Assembly (NCBI GenBank): GCA_025449845.1
Contig: JANWIP010000005.1
Coordinates: forward strand, 1 to 64,000
Reading direction: 5' to 3'
Length of the DNA: 64,000 nt
DNA from: Solirubrobacteraceae bacterium
GTDB lineage: Bacteria; Actinomycetota; Thermoleophilia; Solirubrobacterales; Solirubrobacteraceae
Shown here: in pieces, positions 8,841 through 16,735 of the stretch
Numbering within the stretch: position 1 is the stretch's first letter
How the letters are laid out: every line of letters begins with the position of its first letter
The notes under the pieces: generated by a model
What the model was told of the DNA's origin: nothing
Database searches by the model: none
Seen by the model: only the letters and a program-made list of their open reading frames with translations
Position numbers and translations under genes: made by a program

Positions 8841-9047
8841 CGTGTTGCTGGGTGCCGCGACTCTGGCTTGGCTGAGGGTTTTCAGTGATCGGCTTCCCAA
8901 TTAGTCCGTCGTTGCTGGGCATGACCAGCATGAGACCGGTTCGTGAGGATCGCGGGGCGGCAGCACCGAACCTGCGACCACCGGGTCCTTTTTGAGGGCG
9001 CTTCTGTCGGGATTTATCGATGAGTCGACCGAGACCTGCGACTCGAG

Positions 9048-9896
9048 GTGGCTGGGGTGTTCTGGACTCTCGACAGGGGAGATAGCCGATCGGTCATCAT
9101 CCGCGGCTCTATCTACGCTCTCGATGATGAGCAAGACACCGTGACACGCGACTACCTGACAAGCGATATTAAGGTCCTTTGGGGTCAATCCGGTTGCCGG
9201 TGTGCATTTCCGGGCTGTCGTACGGTGCTCGTCGAGGACGCCACTCCTCACGACTCGAAGACAGTCTTGGGCAAGATCGCGCACATCGTGGCTGACAGCG
9301 ACAAGGGGCCACGCGCCGATCCGTCGATGCCGGCAGACGTGCGAAGGCGCGAGCCGAACCTGGTCCTGCTCTGCGGAGTGCACCATGACGTAGTCGACGG
9401 TCAGCCCAACTCGTACACGGTGGCAGAACTCCAAACGTGGAAGACTGACCATGTCGAGTGGGTTCGTTCTCGCCTGACGGATGCTGTGGCTGCGGTCGAT
9501 TTCGCTGAGCTTCAACGGCTGACCAAGGTACTTGTCCTCCAGACGGCTCCGCGAGTCGCCGAAGTCGCTCCACCGACGCCGCCACCCGAGAAGCTTCGCA
9601 AGAATGAGCTTACGGCGGCGGTAACTACGCGTCTTCAGATTGGCTCACTTCGGTTCCTGGACGTCGAGGATTTCGTAGCGCGCACAACACAAAGTGACGA
9701 TGGCTTTGGGGAGCGCCTAAGAGCCGGGTTCCGCGAGCGCTACGAAGTCCTAATTGATAGTGGCCTAACGGGCGACGAGCTGTTCGAGGAACTCGTCGAC
9801 TGGGCGGCCGCTGGCTCCACAGAGTTTGATGTTATGGCAGCAGCGCTCGCTGTCGTGACCTATCTGTTCACGATTTGCGACCTCTTCGAGCCATGA
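9048..9896 (+). CDS. ABC-3C system effector with HNH nuclease domain
   Basis: 282 residues from GTG 9048. Residues about 35-130 are an HNH nuclease with zinc ligands: IKVLWGQSG, then CAFPGC (Cys 52/57), AHIVAD (His 79) and NLVLLCGVHHDVVDG (Asn 104, Cys 109, His 112/113). A linker leads to a C-terminal module of about 90 residues (FLDVEDFV to the end) of the kind that links effectors to the ABC-three-component (ABC-3C) systems described by Krishnan, Burroughs, Iyer and Aravind. The predicted role is nucleic-acid cleavage on invasion. The first 30 residues look weakly coding; GTG 9141 (VTRDYLTSDIK) may be the true start. Its stop overlaps the next ATG (ATGA). Confidence 0.82.
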   Translation: MAGVFWTLDRGDSRSVIIRGSIYALDDEQDTVTRDYLTSDIKVLWGQSGCRCAFPGCRTVLVEDATPHDSKTVLGKIAHIVADSDKGPRADPSMPADVRRREPNLVLLCGVHHDVVDGQPNSYTVAELQTWKTDHVEWVRSRLTDAVAAVDFAELQRLTKVLVLQTAPRVAEVAPPTPPPEKLRKNELTAAVTTRLQIGSLRFLDVEDFVARTTQSDDGFGERLRAGFRERYEVLIDSGLTGDELFEELVDWAAAGSTEFDVMAAALAVVTYLFTICDLFEP

Positions 9897-10123
9897 TCCT
9901 ACCGACGAAGCATTTGCCATTGGAACGGACGTTGCTTGCCGCGGGGGCACAGCTCTTGGGGTGTCTCGACCGGCCGCTCACTGTGTCGGGTTTGTGGGAC
10001 CGTGTCCGTCGAGAGGTGGCGTTCCCCTCATTCGATCATTTGGTGCTGGCTTTGGATGTTCTATTCGCGCTCGGAATGGTTGATCTAGAGGAAGGCAAGC
10101 TAAAGCGCAGGAGACCCGAATGA
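9893..10123 (+). CDS. ABC-3C system middle component (MC6-like)
   Basis: A 76-residue protein starting at ATG 9893, which overlaps the effector stop (ATGA), and ending in an ATGA overlap with the ATPase. Sequence features: MILPTKHLPLERTLLAAGAQ, LTVSGLWDRV and FDHLVLALDVLFALGMV, a small winged-helix-like all-helical protein. These match my knowledge of the middle components of ABC-3C systems, which are thought to bridge effector and ATPase. The specific subtype (MC6) is a judgement from the pattern, not a search result. Position and overlap strongly support the role. Confidence 0.8.
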   Translation: MILPTKHLPLERTLLAAGAQLLGCLDRPLTVSGLWDRVRREVAFPSFDHLVLALDVLFALGMVDLEEGKLKRRRPE

Positions 10124-11853
10124 TTCTTGCAGTTCGTGCTAACAAGTCATCGTTTCGGACCGTACGGTTCAAGCCTGGCCTGAACCTGATCTTTGCTGAG
10201 CGCACTAAGGAATCCACTTGTAAGGATTCACGAAACGGCTTGGGCAAGAGTACGGTATTCGAGATTGCCCACTTCTGTCTGGGTGGGCGAGCAACAAAGG
10301 GAAAGGGAATCGTACGCGACAATCTGGCGGATTGGGTGTTCTCTGTTGACCTCCAGTTCGGGGATAAGGTGCTTACACTGACTCGAAGCGTCGCGGAGCC
10401 AAGAAAGATCCAGCTACACGAGGCGGGCGCGAGCGCCGAGTCCGGAGTGAATATCGGCGCCGCGCCGGACGAGATCAATTGGCGCCTCGGCCGCTTGGCG
10501 TTTGGACTTACCGAGCACGAGGAGTCGGTTAACTATGCACCGACCTTTCGTAGCTTGTTCTCCTATCTGGTACGACGCGGGAGTGAGGCGTACCTGTCGC
10601 CGTTCTTCCATCATCGTCAGCAACAGGCATGGGATCAACAGGTGAATGTGGCCTACCACCTGGACATCAACTGGGAAGATGCCAGGGAGGCCAAGCTCCT
10701 GGGGGAGGACGGCAAGCTGGTCAAGGCGCTCAAGCAGGCGTCCAAGTCCAGCACGTTCGCGAGCAGAGTTGGTACTCAGGGCGAACTTGAGGTGGAGCGA
10801 GTTCGGCTCGCGACCATGATTGAGATAGAGCAGCGACGACTTGGGGAGTTTCGGGTTCACGAAGATTATCGTGCCATTGAGGTTCGCGCCAACGAACTAA
10901 CTGAGGCTATTCATGGTCTCTCCAACGCGAATCAACAAGACCGTCGATTTCTCGACCTCTATCAACAGCAAATGTCAGAGGAGGCGCAGGATCGTCTCGG
11001 ACCTGCCCAAGTCGCCGATGTTTATGCAGAGCTTGGCTTTGCGCTTCCGGATCGGGTGCGTCAACGGCTCGATCAAGTCGAGGTATTCCATGCTGCCGTC
11101 GTGCAGAACCGACGATCGTTCTTGGAGGACGAGATTGACCGGCTCAAGAATGAAGTTGGTAGGCGCGAAACTGAAATAGATAAGCTCGACGCTGAGCGTG
11201 CCGTCCAGATGCAAGTGCTCAGAACCCACGGTGCCCTCGATGAGTACCAAGAGCTTCAAGCGCGATTGACAGAGTCACGTACACGCCTTGGAGATATCGA
11301 AGCGCGTATCGCCCGACTCCGAGAGCTCACCGATGCTTCCAGTCAGCTCACGATCCGCAGGAGGCAGATGGAGCAGCGCGCAAGGCTTCGCTTTGACGAG
11401 CTCATCGCCCAGCGGGATCGCGCGATTTCGCTATTCAACGGCAATACGGAGGCGCTCTACGAGGCTCCCGGGAACCTCATTATCGACGTCGGTCCGTCGG
11501 GCTTCCGTTTCAACGTCGAGATCGAACGCGCCGATAGCGAGGGCGTTAACAATATGAAGATCTTTTGCTTCGACCTGATGTTGTCGCAACTATGGGCGAC
11601 GCGCCAGACAAGGCTTGGTTTTCTTATGCACGACAGTACGCTGTTTGATCCGGTGGACGAACGACAGGTAGCATCTGCGCTTCTCCTCGCCAAGAATGAA
11701 GCCGAGAAGCTCGGGTTTCAATACATCTGCGCGATGAACTCAGACGCATATCCCCGAGATGAGCTTCCTGACGACTTTGCGGTCGATGAGCACGTCGCCG
11801 TCTTGCTCACCGACACCACCGACGACGGGATGCTTCTCGGTCGGCGCTTCTGA
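10120..11853 (+). CDS. ABC-3C system ATPase (DUF2326 domain)
   Basis: 577 residues. An SMC/Rad50-like ABC ATPase: P-loop RNGLGKST at residues 38-45 close to the N-terminus, a long central region rich in Glu, Arg and Gln with heptad character (about 170-420, coiled coil), and a C-terminal DUF2326 segment with FCFDLMLSQLWA and LGFLMHDSTLFDPVDERQ (Walker B/D-loop region). This is the signature ATPase of the ABC-3C conflict systems, probably the sensor that licenses the HNH effector. ATG 10120 overlaps the preceding stop, so three genes form one translationally coupled operon. GC content is visibly lower than in neighbouring chromosomal genes, consistent with transfer. Confidence 0.85.
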   Translation: MILAVRANKSSFRTVRFKPGLNLIFAERTKESTCKDSRNGLGKSTVFEIAHFCLGGRATKGKGIVRDNLADWVFSVDLQFGDKVLTLTRSVAEPRKIQLHEAGASAESGVNIGAAPDEINWRLGRLAFGLTEHEESVNYAPTFRSLFSYLVRRGSEAYLSPFFHHRQQQAWDQQVNVAYHLDINWEDAREAKLLGEDGKLVKALKQASKSSTFASRVGTQGELEVERVRLATMIEIEQRRLGEFRVHEDYRAIEVRANELTEAIHGLSNANQQDRRFLDLYQQQMSEEAQDRLGPAQVADVYAELGFALPDRVRQRLDQVEVFHAAVVQNRRSFLEDEIDRLKNEVGRRETEIDKLDAERAVQMQVLRTHGALDEYQELQARLTESRTRLGDIEARIARLRELTDASSQLTIRRRQMEQRARLRFDELIAQRDRAISLFNGNTEALYEAPGNLIIDVGPSGFRFNVEIERADSEGVNNMKIFCFDLMLSQLWATRQTRLGFLMHDSTLFDPVDERQVASALLLAKNEAEKLGFQYICAMNSDAYPRDELPDDFAVDEHVAVLLTDTTDDGMLLGRRF

Positions 11854-12088
11854 TCACGTATCGCTCGGCTACTTGCTCTCGGGCCAGCCAGTGGCGGTAA
11901 GGCTGGATCCATTGTGCGCTCTCTTTGCGGCGAGGTTGGTAGAGAGAGGTCGAGGAGTGGGATGGGCTGTCGCAGCTTCTCGCGCCAGCAGATCGCGATG
12001 ATCTGGTCCTCGCCTTCAAGTCTATGAGGCGATTCTGAGACAAGGCCGGTGATCTGCCTCGAGCACCGGGGACGTCCGGCCTCGGAAC

Positions 12089-13300
12089 TCAGGCTTGGGG
12101 TATTTCTATGTTGGAGTCGCGCACAATCCCGGAGGGAGGGCGCTCGTAGAACCGTCGCCGGCCCGACGGCTGCTCTGGGTCTTCAGTCGGAGAGAAGCTC
12201 TCAATCTCGAAGTGGCTCAGGTCGTCCTCAGGGTCCGGGGCGGTTGCGGTGATGTGTGGGATTAGGCACGCCACCACGCCCCTATTACGATCGAGCTTTC
12301 GCCTGGCAAAGTCTGCGCGAAGAGTGAACTCTGTGCAAGTCGACCCATCGACTCGGCCGTCTTGTGCGAGCCTCTCGGCGATCTCATTGACGGCCCAGAT
12401 GTTGTTGTCGCGGCCCATTAGGTACACGGCGTCATATTTTCCCGAGTAGACCAACTTCTTCGCGTACTTCCGATATGGCTCAGAGCCCTCATCTTCTAGT
12501 CGGCTACGGGAAGCAACGAATACCAACGCGACTCTCATCTGCGAGCCGTCATAGCTAAGCGGGATCGACATGTCACCGGGCTCGCGGGCAGCGAGTCTGT
12601 GTATCCATCGCGCGAATGCCGCTGTGTCTGCTTGCGACCGGACGTCTGGCTGAGCTGGGTGTAGGCGGTTACCGAGCCGTCGGTACTCAGGAAGGAGCAC
12701 GCGAAGCAGCCAGCCATGGAGATCAATCTCGTCCATTTCCGTGACGAGCTTGCCAAGGGCCGCATCCTCCTCGCATGCAGGATCGAGATGCTGCTCGTAG
12801 AAAACGTCAAGTACTCCCTGGCTCGCTGTGGAGCGGCCGAGAATGATCTTTGCCAAGGTAAGGTCGACCGCGGCCATCGTTGGCTGATCGAGGTACCGGC
12901 GTGCACGTGGGATCACTGCCTTCGGCAAGTAGACCATCAACGCGCGCGCAACGTTTTCCTCGTGATGCTGCGACCGCTTCATGAACACCACGACGTCGCC
13001 ATCCCGTAGATATGCTGTCGCCTCGTCCGAACTGCTCCATTTGAGCTTAAGTTTCCCCTCGACGATTCCGTCGGGCACCTTTCGCGCTAAGTGCTTCGTT
13101 GATGCATTCACATGACCCTGCACACGGAGCGCAATGGCAGTCCGGTCGCCACGCTTTGTGATGCCAGAGAAGAGCGTCCAAAGCCAGCCAGCGACCATCT
13201 GTGCCTTCTCCGGCATAGTCAGCACGTAGATGATCGCCGCCACGAGAAGGATCGGGAGGCCCACGTCCCGAAGGAGCGTTGTGATTTCTGGCGCCGTCAC
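12089..13300 (-). CDS. Unrecognised membrane-anchored protein, island cargo
   Basis: About 403 residues from GTG 13300, chosen because it overlaps the stop of the upstream small gene (GTGA). One N-terminal transmembrane helix (VGLPILLVAAIIYVLTM) and a short basic stretch precede a roughly 330-residue cytoplasmic region. Recognisable but unassigned motifs: YLRDGDVVVFMKR, a middle helical region with EIDLHGWLLRVLLPEYRRL, and MRVALVFVASRS followed by YDAVYLMGRDNNIWAVNEI, which looks like an alternating beta/alpha fold. No family is recognised. Location beside the ABC-3C operon and toxin-antitoxin genes suggests a defence role, by association only. Confidence 0.6.
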   Translation of the reverse strand: MTAPEITTLLRDVGLPILLVAAIIYVLTMPEKAQMVAGWLWTLFSGITKRGDRTAIALRVQGHVNASTKHLARKVPDGIVEGKLKLKWSSSDEATAYLRDGDVVVFMKRSQHHEENVARALMVYLPKAVIPRARRYLDQPTMAAVDLTLAKIILGRSTASQGVLDVFYEQHLDPACEEDAALGKLVTEMDEIDLHGWLLRVLLPEYRRLGNRLHPAQPDVRSQADTAAFARWIHRLAAREPGDMSIPLSYDGSQMRVALVFVASRSRLEDEGSEPYRKYAKKLVYSGKYDAVYLMGRDNNIWAVNEIAERLAQDGRVDGSTCTEFTLRADFARRKLDRNRGVVACLIPHITATAPDPEDDLSHFEIESFSPTEDPEQPSGRRRFYERPPSGIVRDSNIEIPQA

Positions 13301-13527
13301 GAAAGTATTCGCATGCAATCGAGGCGGGCACACGAGAAGACGATCTCGTCGCCGCATCGGCGCCCCACTCCAAGCCCAATCTCCCTGACCGGCTCGCTAC
13401 AGACCGCGCACGTGAGGGAGCCATCGTCGTAGCTGGCGGCCACCCCTAGGGCTTCGAGCACCTCACGCTGATGCTCCTCATCGACGGCGTTGATGCTTAG
13501 CGTGCGCCTTGGAGCAGTACGGAGCAT
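13297..13527 (-). CDS. Small zinc-ribbon-like protein, partner of downstream gene
   Basis: 76 residues from ATG 13527; the frame stays open upstream to 13980 but that part runs over the oppositely oriented antitoxin and is not coding. It has a Cys pair LTCAVC and further cysteines at RRCGDE and FSCARLDC, so a small zinc-binding fold is plausible. The stop overlaps the GTG of the membrane-anchored gene (GTGA), indicating a two-gene unit. No family is recognised. Confidence 0.55.
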   Translation of the reverse strand: MLRTAPRRTLSINAVDEEHQREVLEALGVAASYDDGSLTCAVCSEPVREIGLGVGRRCGDEIVFSCARLDCMRILS

Positions 13528-13691
13528 GACGCGATGGTAGCGCGGTGCCCCTCGATCCAACTCTGTGCCAATCTCGGCCCTCCGACGCGGCCTCCGTCGA
13601 ACAACCGTAGCACTGGTAGAGTTACCGGTGTAGTTTATGGTCGACTTTGGTCGAGGCTCCTGCTGGTGTCCTTCTGGAGGGGAGTATTGAG

Positions 13692-14087
13692 ATGTCGATA
13701 TTGACTGTGCCCGAGGCCGAGCGGCTGGATCACGATGCGGCGACGCTTCCCGTCGCGGAGATCGCCGCCTACCTGCAGCGCAGCCTTGGCCAGCAGATGG
13801 CGGCTTTCCTGGCTGGTCTGTCCGATGTGAAGCAGATCGGCCGTTATGCCCGCGAGGATGGGCCTGAGCCGCGGGCGGCTGTGGCGTGTCGTTTGCGGCA
13901 TGGCTACAAGATCGTGCGGATGATCGGCGACGCTTATGACGCTGAGACGGCGAAGGCGTGGCTGGTCGGCACGAACACACGCTTGGATGACCAGGCGCCG
14001 ATCGAGTTGTTGCGCGCGGCGAAATCGCCCGAGGAGTTCACGGCCGTCGTTCGCGCTGCTCGCCAGCTGGCGAGCTTTCAGACGTGA
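13692..14087 (+). CDS. Orphan ParS/MbcA-like (DUF2384) antitoxin
   Basis: 131 residues from ATG 13692, with GGAGGGGAG about nine bases upstream. The C-terminal half (about 80-131: GDAYDAETAKAWLVGTNTRL, then APIELLRAAKSPEEF) matches the toxin-binding domain of Xre/MbcA/ParS antitoxins, which normally sit beside an RES-domain NAD-degrading toxin. The N-terminal half is helical and could be the degenerate DNA-binding part. No RES gene is adjacent: upstream is the divergent two-gene unit, and 75 bp downstream is the convergent HigA-like gene. So it is either orphaned or has another partner. Confidence 0.72.
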   Translation: MSILTVPEAERLDHDAATLPVAEIAAYLQRSLGQQMAAFLAGLSDVKQIGRYAREDGPEPRAAVACRLRHGYKIVRMIGDAYDAETAKAWLVGTNTRLDDQAPIELLRAAKSPEEFTAVVRAARQLASFQT

Positions 14088-14162
14088 CGCAGTTGACAGG
14101 CCGGATCGGCCTGCCTGTTGCTGAGCCGAGCGCCGCTCACCTGGGAGTGTGCTGGGTCCGTG

Positions 14163-14594
14163 TCAGGCGTCGCTTGCTGTTCGTGTTTTCTTTGCTCTCG
14201 TGGTGCTGGGGTTGCGAGGTGTCTTGGCTGCGGCGGCGGATCCCCTTCGGGTTCGCCGGCGACGCATCGTCGCGGCTGTTCCCACGCTGAGCGCGACGGT
14301 CTCCTCTGGGAATGCGGCTTGTACCTCTAGGTGGCCGCCGAGGGCCTCGACGTATCGGCTCAGTGTGGATAGTCGAACGTCGGCCTCTCCGCGCTCGATC
14401 TGGGAGACGTTCTCCTGGGTGACGTCTAGTCGGTCGGCGACGATGGCCTGGGTGAGGTCGAGCTTGCGACGCAGTTCGCTGAGCATCGTGGTCTTGTGCT
14501 CATCGACCTTTGCGCGGCGTGCAGGTTTGGTGTCGATCTGCTTGCGTAGCTCGTCGAATCCTTTGCGGTTCTTTGTGGTCTTGGCGGGGGTCAT
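14163..14594 (-). CDS. XRE-family antitoxin (HigA-like)
   Basis: 143 residues. A helix-turn-helix of the Cro/C1 type spans about residues 37-92 (LSELRRKLDLTQAIVADRL, then VTQENVSQIERGEADVRLST). The tail is basic, Ala/Arg/Lys-rich (TMRRRRTRRGSAAAAK), unusual for HigA and possibly a non-specific DNA-binding extension. ATG 14594 overlaps the toxin stop (ATGA), so the order is toxin first, as in higBA. It should bind and neutralise the toxin and repress the operon. Confidence 0.82.
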   Translation of the reverse strand: MTPAKTTKNRKGFDELRKQIDTKPARRAKVDEHKTTMLSELRRKLDLTQAIVADRLDVTQENVSQIERGEADVRLSTLSRYVEALGGHLEVQAAFPEETVALSVGTAATMRRRRTRRGSAAAAKTPRNPSTTRAKKTRTASDA

Positions 14595-14947
14595 GGGATT
14601 GCTCCTTCATCGCGAAGTACTTGGAGATGCGCGTCGTAGAGCGCGTCGGCGGCTGGGATTGCCTCGGCGTACCAGCTGCTCCAGTGGTGGCGCTTGTCGC
14701 CGCCCATGAGCAGGATCGCCATACGGCGCGGGTCGAAGGCGAACAGCACGCGCATGTGTCCGCCGTGGGGGCGTAGCTCCTTCATGTTCGGATGGCGCGA
14801 GCCCTTGAGGGTGTCCACGAGAGGTCGCCCGAGGGAAGGGCCGCCCTGCTCAAGCAGCTCGACCGCGGCGGTGACGCGCTCCTGCTCGTCTTCGGTGAGC
14901 TCATCCCACCACGATCCAAACGTGTCGGTGTACTCGACTTCCCACAC
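14591..14947 (-). CDS. RelE/ParE-superfamily toxin (HigB/Gp49-like)
   Basis: 118 residues from GTG 14947. MWEVEYTDTFGSWWDELTEDEQ, KELRPHGGHMRVLFAFDP and AILLMGGDKRHH are the pattern of HigB/phage Gp49-type toxins, ribosome-dependent mRNA interferases, with basic residues in the beta-sheet face. It is the first gene of a toxin-antitoxin pair with an ATGA overlap to the XRE antitoxin. A short AT-rich promoter region (TATAAACTATAACTTGTAG) lies immediately upstream, next to the 23-bp repeat R2. Confidence 0.85.
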   Translation of the reverse strand: MWEVEYTDTFGSWWDELTEDEQERVTAAVELLEQGGPSLGRPLVDTLKGSRHPNMKELRPHGGHMRVLFAFDPRRMAILLMGGDKRHHWSSWYAEAIPAADALYDAHLQVLRDEGAIP

Positions 14948-14994
14948 CCCGCAAGTATAAACTATAACTTGTAGAAGTCAAGACTTATGGTCGT

Positions 14995-15017
14995 GGGGTC
15001 CAATTTGGGGTCCAAAG
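14995..15017 (+). repeat. Subterminal 23-bp repeat R2 (right end of element A)
   Basis: Identical over all 23 bases to R1 at 8818-8840. It is followed at 15018 by TGAGCGCAAC, which also follows R4 at 17092 at exactly the same offset. It begins 106 bp before the internal attachment copy. Together with R4 it marks the right ends of the two elements. Confidence 0.8.
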
Positions 15018-15100
15018 TGAGCGCAACTCAGGAGCACTCAGAAGCACTGAAACCCAGTAAACACGGGCCACGAGCACTCAGAGGCACCAGAACGCTCAGG

Positions 15101-15132
15101 CTGGGGGCCGGGCGGTCGTAGGTTCCCCGATT
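15101..15132 (+). repeat. Degenerate internal attachment-site copy
   Basis: The first 18 bases match the tRNA-Pro attachment sequence (CTGGGGGCCGGGCGGTCG); then comes one change (C to T), a match through AGGTT, loss of 12 bases corresponding to 8738-8749, and a resumed match CCCCGATT. This is best read as the junction between two tandemly integrated elements, decayed so that it can no longer recombine easily. The match to CCCCGATT beyond the 40-bp core shows it derives from the tRNA-side junction. Confidence 0.8.
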
Positions 15133-15185
15133 CGAGTAAATACCTGGAGATAAGCGGGTTTTGTGGGTGGGGGCGCAGATCGCAC

Positions 15186-15208
15186 GGGGTCCATTCGGGG
15201 TCCAATTT
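15186..15208 (+). repeat. Subterminal repeat R3 (variant)
   Basis: Variant of R1/R2 with the two GGGGTCC cores conserved but spacers changed (CATTC instead of AATTT, and CAATT after the second). It lies 85 bp inside element B's left attachment copy, comparable with the 104 bp seen for R1 once the 12-bp loss is allowed for. Confidence 0.65.
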
Positions 15209-15247
15209 TTGTAGTTTTGGAAAGGCCGTTGTATTCGGCCCACTGGG

Positions 15248-16108
15248 TTGCGCTCAGCGCGGGCGCACTTCCAGGAGGTGTATGGCGCGCGGGTCTCCAA
15301 GGACACGGTCAGCCGGATCACCGAGAAGGTCACGGGCGAGATGACGGAGTGGCTGAACCGGCCGCTGGAGAAGGTCTATCCGGTGATCTTCATCGATGCG
15401 ATGGTCGTCAAGGTCCGTGACGGGCAGGTCGCCAACAAGCCGGTGTATGTCGTGATAGGCGTGACCGTGGACGGCGAGCGGGACATCCTTGGGCTCTGGC
15501 CGGGTGATGGCGGGGAGGGCGCGAAGTTCTGGCTGAGCATGTTCACCGAGATCAAGAACCGCGGCGTGCAGGACGTCTGCATCGCCGTCTGTGACGGGCT
15601 GAAGGGCCTCCCGGAGGCGATCACGGCCACCTGGGAGCTCGCGACAGTCCAAGCGTGCGTTATTCACCTGATCCGCAACACGTTCCGCTTCGCGTCCCGC
15701 AGGTACTGGCAGGAGATGAGCCGGGATCTGCGGCCGGTTTACACAGCGCCCTCAGAGGCCGTCGCCAGGGAGCGCTTCGCGGAGTTCGACGCCAGGTGGG
15801 GCAAGCAGTACCCAGCGATCAGCAAGCTCTGGGAGAACGCCTGGAGCGAGTTTATACCGTTCCTGGACTACGACATTGAGATCCGGCGCGTAATCTGCTC
15901 AACGAACGCGATCGAGTCGCTCAACGCCCGCTACCGACGGGCAGTCAGGGCGCGAGGGCACTTCCCGAACGACACGGCCGCCCTGAAGTGCCTCTACCTC
16001 GTGACCAGAGCCCTCGACCCCACAGGCCGAGGCAGAGCACGCTGGGCGATGAGATGGAAGCCCGCCTTAAACGCATTCGCGATAGCGTTCGAAGGAAGAA
16101 TCAAATAA
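15248..16108 (+). pseudogene. IS256-family transposase, 5'-truncated
   Basis: About 286 codons remain of a protein normally near 400. The reading begins in the middle of the family (AHFQEVYGARVSKDTVSRIT); the N-terminal DNA-binding domain is missing, and the first ATG-like start is only a TTG/GTG inside the old gene. All three catalytic acidic residues appear present: IDAMVVKVRDG (D), CDGLKGLPEA (D) and STNAIESLNARYRR (E). The left inverted repeat is not found and the break falls about 40 bp after repeat R3, so the insertion sequence was cut when element B formed or decayed. Unlikely to be active. Confidence 0.85.
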
Positions 16109-16234
16109 AACCACCAAGCACATCCACCGTTTAATCTGACACTCCCATCGTGTTCGACGACGAGTATGCGACTGCTTTGCGCGCAAGGAGGTCTCTCGTG
16201 GTGTGTTGAGCGTCTGTTGGTTCGGGTTGGTCCG

Positions 16235-16735
16235 TCAGGCTTCGAGGGCGTGTGAAATGTCGGTGAGTCGTCGCCAGAGGCGTTGTTCGTCTAGGTCGTG
16301 GAAGCCGAAGTGGCGGTAGAAGGCCGCGGCGTCGGGGGAGATAGCGTCGACGATTACTGCTCGGGCACCGAATTCGCTGCCGCCTCGGACGCAACGCGCG
16401 AGGGCATTGAGGAGTAAATGGCCGCCGAGGGAACGCCCGTGCTCGGAGAGGTCGAGGGCGAGGCGGGCGAGCAGCACGACGGGAACGGGGTCTGGCATCC
16501 CGCGGCGTAGGCGCGAGGTGGCTTGTGCATGTTCGACGGCGCTCATTGCTAGGGCGTAGTAGCCAACGACTCGCTGGTTGCGACATAGGACGTATGTCGC
16601 TGCGGTTCCACTGGCGGCCGCGACGCGTGCTGACTGGCGTAGCCATCGATCGAGCGTCTCGATCCCGCAATCGAAGCTGTCCAGCTGGTGCGTGTCGGTG
16701 AGCGCTTCGACGGGGCCGAGCGTGTTGGTGCTCAA
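16235..16735 (-). CDS. GNAT-family toxin (TacT-like)
   Basis: 166 residues of an acetyltransferase fold: opening LDSFDCGIETLDRWLRQSAR is typical of TacT/AtaT-like toxins, RLALDLSEHGRSLGGHLLLN carries the acetyl-CoA binding turn, and AAFYRHFGF holds the family Tyr. Such toxins acetylate aminoacyl-tRNA and stop translation. The start is a TTG at 16735 whose bases overlap the antitoxin stop (TTGA), placing it second in an antitoxin-toxin operon. The target tRNA cannot be deduced. Confidence 0.88.
   Translation of the reverse strand: MSTNTLGPVEALTDTHQLDSFDCGIETLDRWLRQSARVAAASGTAATYVLCRNQRVVGYYALAMSAVEHAQATSRLRRGMPDPVPVVLLARLALDLSEHGRSLGGHLLLNALARCVRGGSEFGARAVIVDAISPDAAAFYRHFGFHDLDEQRLWRRLTDISHALEA

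Larger units (their letters stand above)
8714..15100. mobile_element. Integrative element A (tRNA-Pro island, left unit)
   Basis: A 6.4-kb unit between the tRNA-Pro attachment site and the degenerate internal copy at 15101. An identical 23-bp sequence lies near each end (8818-8840 and 14995-15017). Cargo: ABC-3C system, an unrecognised two-gene unit, an orphan ParS/MbcA-like antitoxin and a HigBA-type pair. No integrase, excisionase, relaxase or replication gene was found, so it is either a remnant, mobilised in trans, or a cargo unit whose integrase was lost. Element boundaries are inferred from the repeats. Confidence 0.75.

Noticed and set aside
13528..13980. N-terminal extension of the small Cys-rich gene (frame open to 13980)
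   Set aside because: It is low-complexity Arg/Pro-rich sequence antisense to the ParS/MbcA-like gene and its promoter; ATG 13527 gives a sensible protein.
15101..15132. Possible second tRNA-Pro gene
   Set aside because: Only the 3' half of the tRNA is present, with a 12-bp loss in the T arm; no acceptor or D arm upstream.
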